This document shows, one piece after another, positions 32,085 to 40,538 of a stretch of 40,538 nt of DNA. Origin of the DNA: Zygnema cylindricum. Taxonomy: Eukaryota; Streptophyta; Zygnematophyceae; Zygnematales; Zygnemataceae. Numbering within the stretch: position 1 is the stretch's first letter; every line of letters starts with the position of its first letter. The position numbers were made by a program, and so were the translations under genes. Where the stretch lies: the NCBI GenBank assembly GCA_037447655.1, contig JBBHKE010003082.1:1-40538 (forward strand), in the 5' to 3' direction. The notes beneath the pieces were generated by a model, which saw only the letters and a program-made list of their open reading frames with translations, ran no database searches and had not been told where the DNA came from.

Positions 32085-33780
32085 CCTTGGCCACTAGTCT
32101 AGCCTTATACCTTTCAATGGTGTTGTTGCGATACAACTTCACCTTGAATACCCATTTTGCTGTCGATGGCTTTTCTGCTTGGAGGATGATCCACCACCTC
32201 CCACGTTTGTGCCTCTATAATAGATTTCATTTCATTGTTCGCCGCCTCGATCCAATGATTTCTCTCAGGTGATGGAAAGGCCTTGTGAATTGTTAGAGGC
32301 TCCTTTGTAGCTGCAAAAAAAAACAAAGTGGGAGCTGGCTTGAAAACGGCTACTAGATCTCTTTCTCCCTAGAAATTCTGAGGCTGAAATTGTCGGCAAT
32401 CTCCGATTTGATTGCCTTTGCTGATCCGCGACCTGTGTTATTTGCTGATCCGCGACCTGTGGTGTAACTGTTTGTTCCGCCTGAGCTGGAACTTGTGGTG
32501 AAGCTCCTTGTGAAGTCAATGAGGGAATTGAAGGAAGAATAGTCCCATTTGGCTGTGGAAAGTAAACCCATTGCGTGTGGTGAAAAAATGACATATTCTT
32601 GTTTTTCATTTGCCGGTTTATCGGGCACTTGGAAAGAGCATAGTAAATACTTTTTGGAGATGTTTGCTGCAGATTCGTAAAAGCCGCCTTGTTCCCACAC
32701 ATGTGGGCAGACGCTCCGGTGTCCATGATCCATCCTTCATCCTTAGGACCCTCCATGGATACGGCCATAGCAAATAACTCGGCATCCTCTGTCTCATTGA
32801 AGCTCAAAGACTCATCTGCATCAATCGCGGAAGCCGAAAAAAGAGCATTTTAATGGGTAAGATTCCCAAGGAAGCCTTTGTCATATTGGCTTTGCTGCCA
32901 ACCTGGCCTGTATAAACCTGTCTCATTAGCCTTTTTCAGCTTAGGACAGTACCTTTATCCATGACCCTTCTCAGAACAATAAAAGCACGTAGTAGAAAAT
33001 GGAATATTATGCCTCTGATTATACTGATTAAACTGATTTTGATTCTGGTTAAACCGACTCTTGTTCTGATTAATCTGATTTCTTTTGTCAAAGTCTGTGG
33101 AAAAAGCTTCAACCTTTCTTTCTCCCTGAAAGAGTTTAGTATTAGTCTCTTCCTCCATTATACAATTATATGCTAACTAAAATGACCTACTAGCTTTATC
33201 ATGACTTTTTAACTGAACAAACACACCCTTCATGCTACTAAGGAGACCACTAATAAGCAAAGCTGCTTGTTCAAACTCAAAAAGTGACCCTCCCCCCAGC
33301 AGAAGAGTGATCATCAATGAGTGCACGAAAATTTTCACAATACTCGACTATAGTACCCCCCGAGTTTGTATATCCCCAAATTTTTCATGCCACCAAGAGC
33401 TCCTCTAGAACATTCGCTTTCTCAAAAGCACATTTCGGTGATGTCCAAATCTCGGTCGCCTTCTTCATTTTTAGTCGAGACATGACCAAATTTTCTGAAA
33501 TAGAAATAATTAGATTGTTCCTTGCCATTGAATTATCTTTCGCCCAAGCTCGATCTGTTTCATCAAGGGAGCCATCCAAGACCCGCAATAAGTCAGCAGT
33601 TTAAAACGATGATTCAAACTTCACCTTCACATGTTATAATCTTACTTTTTATAGTTGACGATGTTGTTCTACGACCGCAGGTGGAGCAGGTGGAGCAGCA
33701 GCAGTAGTAGTAGAAGTAGACATAATTAAGGTGGAGCAGCAGCAGTAGTAGTAGAAGTAGACATAATTCACCACAGAAGC
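32085..33780 (-). pseudogene. Copia E gag, protease and RT N-terminal part
   Basis: On the minus strand, gag starts at about 33764 (MSTSTTTAAAPP, repeated by a 40-bp tandem duplication at 33690-33768). The frame 33588-33385 has the gag core (MARNNLIISISENLVMSRLK). The frame 33158-32955 has an Asn/Gln-rich stretch and a zinc knuckle CFYCSEKGHG, then a stop inside it. The frame 32807-32265 has the protease site WIMDTGASAHMC with the catalytic triad motif kept. Integrase is missing: the frame passes from protease to a Gln/Val repeat linker (VADQQ). The RT start (NHWIEAANNEMKSI) follows to 32090, where Gypsy D cuts it. Confidence 0.8.
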
Positions 33781-34249
33781 TTACCAAGAATCCTATCAAA
33801 CAGCTGCTTTCTACAGCTCAATAAAGTTGACACAAAGGTCCAAACTGCTTCAAACTATACCACAGTATAGTGTATCACAAAGTCTGACAACTCCCAAAGT
33901 TTCAGCACAATTGATCCAACATACACCAAGATATGCAACTCAGAAGTTTCCCAAAAACAGTCTGCAGATTACACAGTCTGGAAGTCTGGATACATAAAAT
34001 GTTCTACGTCCTAAGTCTTATACTCTTCACTCAGTTGTCCTACTACATAGTGTTGTACCGCCGATACAAGTGTTCTAAAAAGATACGTCCAAAAGAACTA
34101 AACTGCCACTAAGGTCTAATTGCTCCTACTCACGCTAAAACTAATTTATCACTGTACACTCAATATGACTGAGAATCCTATACAGGTGATTTGATCAAAT
34201 ACTTGTCGCCTGGCTTAGTGAATCTCGTCCGTTGACTTGATTCATATCA

Positions 34250-34500
34250 ACCGCAGCAGCGCAGTCCAATTCCTGATTGCATTCAAATATCCGCAGCTTC
34301 GTAGCAGCTGCGTTGTCACATACAAAAGTTAGCCGCAGCTGCGTTTGCCTTGTTGCCTAGCAACTGCGTTGTCATGTACCAAAATATCCGCAGTTGCGTT
34401 TGTCATGTTGCGTCGCAGGCTGCGTTCGTCCGTACGGACAATATCAAAAATAGCCGCAGCTGCGCTTGTTCCATCTGCGTCGCAGCTGCGTTGTTCCAAT
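34250..34500. repeat. Imperfect tandem array around CCGCAGCTGCG
   Basis: About four units of 50-65 bp, each with CCGCAG(C/T)TGCG and a second TAGCAACTGCGTTGT-like half, separated by (A)TACCAAAAT-type spacers. The core is palindromic. It lies in the LTR where the left E LTR has a different short repeat. Confidence 0.55.
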
Positions 34501-34651
34501 GCTGGTGTCGGTATCATTCAAAAACTTGCACTGTGTTTCAAGTGACGACGCGTGTCCCTATAGATATATTTTCCGCCGTCCTATAAATTTGCTGAGACTT
34601 AAAGCTTTCAAAAACAACAGCAGGTAACAGACTTTTCTCGGGCTTCGCTGT

Positions 34652-34807
34652 TTACAAAATGATTAATAACTTCATAGCAGCCAATGAAATTTCTTGCGCC
34701 ATGGGATTCCTGTCGTGGATTGCCTGACTGGCACTCCAATTGTCGAGAGCGGTCTGTGTTGTTGGTCCAAATAAATTCCGAACAGCGACATAATATTTCG
34801 TGGCCAT
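34652..34807 (-). CDS. Small open frame, unrecognised
   Basis: Starts ATG at 34805-34807 and runs 51 codons to TAA. The product has mixed composition (LFGPTTQTALDNWSASQAIH) without low-complexity bias, and two internal Met. I recognise no family. It could be an exon or retrocopy fragment in the extra LTR segment, or chance. Confidence 0.2.
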   Translation of the reverse strand: MATKYYVAVRNLFGPTTQTALDNWSASQAIHDRNPMAQEISLAAMKLLIIL

Positions 34808-35204
34808 GGTTGGTGTGTTAATGGTTGACAGCTAGGTCTTTTGACAAAGGCTCGAGAGGCGGTTGAACAACGTCTGAGGAGTTTCATTTTTCAAACATCC
34901 AAAATCCGTGAACTCGTTGATTGGAGTTTCGTTATTTTCTGTATAAAGGAGTCTCAAAGCGTCCAAAAGAGCGGTGCAGGGAGTTGGATTAGCAACTGTT
35001 GTTTTGAAAAGTTAGTTTCGTGCGTACGCGACGTTTGGTGCATACGTGATATTTCGTGCGTACTCGACGCAATTTGTAATGCGTGAGCACTCACTATATT
35101 TAAAATGGAGGATCGAATGGATTTGCGGATCGGGGGAGTAACTGTACGGGCAAAATGAAAGTGACGTGTGAGTGGCGCGAACAAACATTTGAAAATAAAT
35201 TGCG

Positions 35205-35430
35205 AATCGCGAAGCGATCCGATATGAAATATGAATTGTTTGAAACGTACGAAGTACAAATGAAGTGACGCGAAGAAGCGTACGAAAAATACGGAATGCG
35301 TTGGGAAATGGACGGTGGATTGCGAAGCGATCCGATGTAAAATATTTGAAGAGGTTGAAATGTACGCCGCACGTACGAAACATAATGCGACAGGCGACAT
35401 TTATGGAAATGTACGTGACGCGACGGTACG
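35205..35430. repeat. Two-unit diverged repeat
   Basis: TTGCGAA(TCGC)GAAGCGATCC begins units at about 35200 and 35319; unit spacing is about 113 bp. Both continue with AATAT-rich sequence, GTTTGAAACGTAC-like and GACGCG-like blocks. The second half is strongly diverged. Confidence 0.45.
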
Positions 35431-36555
35431 AATGTTATATTTGCGACAGTTGCACTTATTGCAAACAACACGATTTCGGTACGAATAGGATTTCGAAGGT
35501 ACAATATCATTTCGGCAAGTGGTTCGAGTTACACGTGGAGGTCTGACGGCGTCCGCCGCTATTTTACAAGGGTTCATACTATTTGATGACATATTATCAA
35601 GTGGACCGTACTTATGCGATGTCGGTTCACTACGAGGATTTGTTTACAATTGATTACGCAAGCTATCATTTAGCGGCCGGATTTTGCGGCCGCGTCAATC
35701 ACACGATATTTATAATTTGGACGTCTCGGATGCTTTGACGAAATTCGAGGTGTTTTGTTGACTAATTCACCATGTTTCGAAATACAATTTTGTGTGTCCT
35801 TGTAAATATTTGTAGCAACACACTTTTGTCTTTTGTGTATTAGTAAATTAGTGAGGATTAAGTTAGTTATTATTTAAGTGATCAACTAGGGTTTCGACAG
35901 TTTAATTTGTGTGTTTATGTGCCGTACTTGCAGACAAGTGTACGCTTACGATTAGTCTATTATTAGTAGTAGGTAATTATGGTTAAAGAGGACTTAGTGA
36001 CAATTACGTAATTTATGTTGGTTATTATGACACGTAGCGATTTGCTGACAGCTCACAAGTGTATATATTGGAATGAGCTTTGTTAAGAAAAATAATCAAT
36101 GCATGTTAAAAAAATTAGGGACCAAATATGTAGTATTCTAGGGTTATCGATTATGTCATGCATTTGAGTAATATGTTTATTGATATACTTTTGTTTATTT
36201 AATGTTTATGTGAGATTGCACTCTTTTTGTTATTATTTATTTATGTTATTTTATATATGTTTGATATGCATTGTTCATGCATTTGTCCTAAATATGTTGA
36301 TTTTTCCATCAAACCTTAGTTGTTGTATGTTAAATGGAGGATGCATTTCAAATGATTGTTCATTGGCCTAGCTTCGCTTAGCTTTTTGCATGATAGTTTG
36401 GGTGGATTCTGCGGTCTATTTTAGACCAAAGAACAACACTGCTACTGTAACACTAATTAAGGTAAGTATTACAGTAGACTACTAGGAATAATATCCTAAG
36501 TTATTTTTACCCCTATTTACTGAAATAAAGATTTATAAATTACAACAAGTTGTTA

Positions 36556-37708
36556 GGGCGCATCTCCATGGGCCTAAGTAAGGGTTTTATTTGTCGATTT
36601 TTTGTAAAACATAGAGCCGTACCGCGTAAGTTTCAACCGTACAAAAAAATAGAAAAAAGAAGAAGTACATTTTGCGTTATAATCAAATTTAGGATGTACT
36701 ACATGTTGTCGTCTTGTGTTCTTCGACTCTCGGCCACACAAAAATATGCCATCTTCAAACGTTTCTTTAAAACACAAGGGAGATGTGTTTTAAAACAAAG
36801 TATTTTTGAAAAAAAAATAGGAACACGTATACGCACGTGTAAAAAAACATCAAAATTTTGAAAGAATTCAAGCGACGGGCGAAAGGTACAATGTTTGTTA
36901 TGTTTTGTCCTTTTGCGTCCGTCAAAGTACACAATTTGTTTTGTTTTGTTGCGTTTCGTTGAGTACAGATTTTTTAATTTCAGGGGTCTGAAAATTATGA
37001 TGCCATTTCATGAAAATGTGAGAAATCTCTGAGGGCGACCCAACAACTCGCACGCGCCGCCTCTCTCACGCTGCCTCGTATTCTCTCATTCAAACTGTAC
37101 TATTCCTCATCCTTCCATGAGGCGGCTTACGCTGACCGGTGGGAAGCCGGAGAAAACTTATTTTGCCTTAAAAAAATGAAAACCCACAATTGTCATTGTT
37201 ATGTTTTTTAACCCGGACTAAGGCAATTTTTTTTTATGATGATTATATTTATTATTTTTACTTGTTTTTCTTTATTATCTTTAATTTTTTACACAAGACT
37301 GGAAAAATCAATGCATCTACTAAGAGTTAAAAAGAAAAATCAATTTTTTGGTGATTATATCAAATATGAGATAGGTTTCTCAAATAGGAAGAGAGATTCA
37401 AAGCGCGCAGAAAATGTCAAAACGACAACCGTACAGGTAAGGTATCGTCATCCATGGACAACATCTATGGACAAAGGGTTGAAAAAGTAAATGTCTACAA
37501 ATGTCAAATAAAATTATGCGACGTCATTGGCTATTATTGAACAATCAGGTGCGTCCTCACAAATTGTAGACGTTGACAGCCGTCACGGGCATCGTCAATG
37601 CATAAAATCGTCACACCCTTAAGTAACAATTTTCTTTCTTACGCATAAGAACACAAAAAATCTGGGTCCGTCGGATCTTCGCTAAAAAACAAAGTAAATT
37701 CCCGCTAA
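36556..37708. mobile_element. PIF/Harbinger-like element, copy 2, inverted
   Basis: Runs in the opposite sense to 2945-3730. Its left end GGGCGCATCTCCATGGGCCT follows TTA (36553-36555) and matches the right TIR of copy 1 imperfectly. Shared blocks include GAGCCGTACCGCGTAAGTTT near 36614, a CAGGGGTCT block near 36983 and GACAGCCGTCACGGGC near 37577. It is longer by about 370 bp, and its other TIR is lost after CCCGCTAA at 37708. No transposase was found. Confidence 0.55.
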
Positions 37709-39358
37709 AAAAAATCGTTTTTAGAGATCTTTCATTTGATACCATTATTGACGTTTTTCATTGTAATAATTGTGAGATAAACGCGGTAGTGGGAGAGGGA
37801 GAGAGAGAGAGGCGCTTTCACAGACTTCGCTTTTGCGAAATGGCGTCCGTTGGTCGAGACCCCCTCCATGTCCCCTGTACGGAAAAAAACGCACGGAAAA
37901 AGTCACGCACAGGCTGTAAACGTGCAGTGGGTTATTTATTTGGTACTCCGTGCACAAAAATTGTCAAAAACTTCTGACACGTGCAACAGCAAGGTAAATT
38001 AATATAGAGTTTGAAGATGAGCTGGAAGGACTCGAAAGTGGGTCGAAACGTGCTAGAGGACAAACTCAGTACATATAAAGTTTTAAGGTTACGCAACTTG
38101 TACAGTGGTAATTTTATTTTTTTGGCATGGTTGCAGATTTTCTCGTTTTTTCTAAGTTATGGAAGAAAACCACATTTAATAGTTGTAACTTTAGCACATA
38201 CGAAAATACTCTAAGGGTGACTTTCCATCAGGCAAAAAGTGAGGGTCATTACTATAAATAGTGTATTTTTGTACAAAGGCCGCACTGCTATTTTTTTTAT
38301 TATAATAAAACATGATTATTGGAGATTCGTCAAGATTCTCCAAACTTTTGGGTTATAACGTTAACCGTCCGATTATGTGTTTTCGAAGCAAGTGGTCATC
38401 TTTTCCAGTGTCTAGTTAGTCTCCTCCATTGTTTTCGAGGAGGAGACTAGCTACATACTGGACGTGTAAAATATTTATACGTGGATACACCCCGTATGAT
38501 TCACGATGGATGTGAGATATGGACCTTACATGTGGCGCAAGCCACGCGCCTTCGGACATAAGCCACGCGCATTCGGACAAGATGTAACCAAAGCCACTGA
38601 AAACCACCAAAAAAAATTTGTTGAAGATTGTCTTGTGACGCTGCCTCCACCATCCATTGACATCCGAGATTTGCCACGCCTATTTTTTTTTAATTTTCAA
38701 CGACAAAATACGAACGACAAAATAGCGACATAAACGACAAAAACAAACGTACAAAGTGTACAGTCACATGATTTTAATTTGCGGCTGGTCCTACAGACAC
38801 GAGTTTCATATTTTATGCTTTTAGAATCTTTAACTGTGCTCGTAATTGGAACATCAACTTACGTGGATCTATTCAAAATGAAGTACTTAAGCGATATATT
38901 CATTGCTAACACAACTTGATGGAGAAATAAACATAATATAACAGCTAGTAAAAGTTTCCGTACGATTACTGTCGAAGTCGGGTGGAGAATAGGCCTAAAC
39001 CTTCCTTATAATACATAACTGTAGCATAAAGGGAATGTAGTATTTTTCAATTCCATTTAAGACCATGGTTCAATTAGGCGGTTTCAGTAAACGTCAAAAA
39101 TACGTTTACTAAAGCGTTCGTTCCATTGTGTCGAGTCAGTAACCAACTTTTTTTGCGTAGCAAATGTTGGTTGGCTCCACGTAAGAAACCATTACGATCG
39201 TGCGAATCTATATAGAATCTTTGACAACAAAATGTGACCACATATTTGTACTAGCAGAGATAAAAAGTGACTCGTACGAGACATTCGATAAAATCTGTAT
39301 GGGCGAACGAAACTTAAGATTTATAAAAGCGTACGAAAATGACAGAATAGTTAGTGTT
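37709..39358. other. Non-coding stretch
   Basis: No gene recognised. It contains a GA-rich tract (37795-37812), a 19-bp near repeat (AAGCCACGCGCNTTCGGACA) at about 38529-38570, ACGACAAAA-type repeats at 38700-38745 and a long hairpin at 38405-38461. The short frames at 37745-38214 and 38416-38733 look fortuitous. Confidence 0.45.
38405..38461. repeat. 57-base inverted repeat
   Basis: Two 23-base arms around an 11-base loop (38428-38438). The inner 11 bp, TAGTCTCCTCC with GGAGGAGACTA, are perfect; the outer arm ends CCAGT/ACTGG also pair, with mismatches between. It lies in AT-rich sequence. It is too short to be an element on its own. A hairpin RNA or an old palindrome are both possible. Confidence 0.6.
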
Positions 39359-40059
39359 TGTTGAAATTTATGTATTTTCTAGGTTTGTATTGGAAAAATA
39401 AATAGAGTGTTGGAAAAAGGTAATTAATAGTTCACTTCTTTATTTGAGTTAGAATGTAAAAAGAGAGAAAGAGAGGACCAAAGGCAGGCCATGGCTGCTA
39501 CGTCATTTAGAAGGAGGCAGAATGAATTAAAAGGTATTCTACTAATTCTAGCAAAATACTGCCTCTGGCCGGATTTGAAGTGGGGTCTGCATAATACTAT
39601 GTAGACTCATGCCTTATCCATTAAGGCACTAACGAAACGATACACATGAAAAGTTTCACGCATATATATTTATTGATCTATATGACTAAATCGCAGCAAA
39701 CTAACGAAACACGCATTAATCAATTCATGCATGGAAGCGAATCGAAGCCGTATAAATACAACAGATCGGACGACCACCATTACAGCAGCCACCCACAATA
39801 AGATTTCGGCGGCCTTTACGGATAGCATCACGCGGTGCCACGTGGTACCACATAATTTGATGGCGGAGAAGATGGGAGGAGGAACTATGGCTCCCGATTT
39901 GGCAAATGTCACCTTGTAGACCATGTCGTACAATGGCCGTAGAATAAGTACATCGCCCATCGTACCTTCTTATACTATATAGTGTTCCTATTGGACTATG
40001 GTAATCGTGAGTAGGCAGACCAAGACTTAATGATATTTAGGTACTTCTCTCTAAGAGAT
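39359..40059 (+). repeat. Truncated family-1 Copia LTR
   Basis: Starts TGTTGAAATTTATG, follows the A LTR through the GAGA tract, the tRNA-like block and GGAGGAACTATGGCTCC, up to GGTACTTCTCTC, and then stops matching. No gag or primer site follows. It is a solo LTR that lost its last third or the 5' end of a broken element. Confidence 0.75.
39558..39634 (-). other. Antisense tRNA-like block in the right-end LTR
   Basis: Minus-strand D-arm TTAGTGCCTTAATGGATAAG (stem TGCC/GGCA), a long anticodon-like stem (GTCT...AGAC with CAT/ATG), and CTTCAAATCCGG at the T-arm, whose stem has decayed. Confidence 0.5.
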
Positions 40060-40538
40060 AGTGTTGGGTATCAAGGACCCATTGCCGATATTCGATATAT
40101 ATCGAATTTCAGGTACCCGATATTCGATGTATTGCTTCGATATATCGAATTTCAAATTATCGCGATATATCGCCGATATATCGTATCGTCGATATATCGA
40201 AGCTAAAAATAATAATAATAATAATAAAAAATCCCACAGGTTTTCAAAGCCTCTTGACTTCGGACAAAGTGACTGTAAAATCTTTGCCGGAAAGAAATAC
40301 GGTTTTTTCCTGAAAGTTAGTGGAGTGAAGAGATCTCTGAGGTACATTGAAGAGGTACACTTGTGAAGTACACGTACGTCATACGCAAGTACGATTTTCC
40401 ATACGAAAAAGGTCGGTTTCTAGATGTTTGATGATTTTTGAGATTTGATAGTCAGCTTACGTGGAACCATTCATATCAGAACACGTATGTAAAACGTATT
40501 TAGAAACGATACGCGATGTACCCGATGCCTCTGTAATA
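40060..40538. other. Palindrome-rich filler
   Basis: 40085-40201 holds many copies of CGATAT, GATATATCG and TTCGATATATCGAA, several of them inverted, then a short AAT microsatellite (40207-40226). No gene was recognised in 40230-40538. Confidence 0.5.

Larger units (their letters stand above)
34500..36438. other. Extra segment inside Copia E 5' LTR
   Basis: No homologue in the other E LTR. Contents: a 51-codon minus-strand frame (34807-34652, starts MATKYYVAVRNLFGP, ends KLLIIL), a two-unit repeat at about 35200-35430, and at 35953-36015 a stretch (ATTAGTAGTAGGTAAT, GAGGACTTAGTGA) resembling the family-1 LTR (5838-5890). It may be an old insertion of another element. No terminal repeats were found. 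Confidence 0.4.
33785..36547 (-). repeat. Copia E 5' LTR, enlarged
   Basis: The outer end (36440-36547) matches the E 3' LTR outer end closely; the inner end (33785-34210) matches more loosely. The remainder, about 2.2 kb, has no counterpart in the 3' LTR, which is about 0.94 kb in all. On the minus strand a primer-site-like TTGGTAAGCTTCTG lies at about 33769-33782, next to the gag start. Confidence 0.5.

Noticed and set aside
34250-34500. CRISPR array
   Set aside because: Repeats are imperfect and palindromic with irregular spacing, inside an LTR of a plant-type retrotransposon.
34954-35592. Several overlapping minus-strand ORFs of 120-148 codons
   Set aside because: All frames of the same CpG-rich repeat are open at once, with Arg/Ser/His-rich low-complexity products; no family recognised.

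Overview
The window reads as repeat-rich plant nuclear DNA. It holds no operons, rRNA, CRISPR array or bacterial-type genes. What can be recognised is Ty1/Copia and Ty3/Gypsy LTR retrotransposon sequence of plant type, two copies of a TIR element of PIF/Harbinger type, and AT-rich filler. The plant assignment rests on the Copia pol wording, the CCHC gag of the Gypsy element and its initiator-Met primer site. The lineage within plants cannot be fixed. Only one long ORF is intact, a Gypsy pol of 1116 codons. A possible last exon of a host gene lies at the extreme left (268-421).

Layout. 1-2944: possible host exon, filler and a fold-back repeat. 2945-3730: Harbinger-like element with TTA target duplication. 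3734-5133: filler with a 161-bp tandem duplication. 5134-10268: Copia family 1, laid out as LTR, internal, LTR, internal (elements A and A2), heavily deleted. 10269-15302: Copia element B, inserted in the A2 gag, with a degenerate but nearly complete pol and a cut 3' LTR. 15303-17849: 3' part of a minus-strand Copia element E. 17850-32084: Gypsy element D, inserted in E (target duplication CCTTG). Inside D, 21293-27735 is Copia element C (target duplication AGACT), splitting the D protease from its RT. 32085-36547: 5' part of E, ending in an enlarged LTR. 36556-37708: second Harbinger-like copy, inverted. 37709-39358: filler with a strong hairpin. 39359-40059: truncated family-1 LTR. 40060-40538: palindrome-rich filler. 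The order of events is E, then D into E, then C into D.

The most interesting system is Copia family 1 (A, A2, B, C and the right-end LTR). Its primer-binding site matches the complement of the anticodon arm of initiator tRNA-Met, not the tRNA 3' end, so the complement of anticodon CAU is itself the ATG of gag. Every LTR also carries, about 150-260 bp from its start, a block of about 75 bp that looks like a tRNA read on the opposite strand, with D-arm/A-box and T-arm/B-box. In A, A2 and B the LTR end can pair with the primer site. The half-tRNA priming mode is known from Drosophila copia, yeast Ty5 and Volvox Osser. The combination with an antisense tRNA-like LTR module is what I would check first.

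All homology statements come from reading the sequence by eye. No alignment or database search was run.
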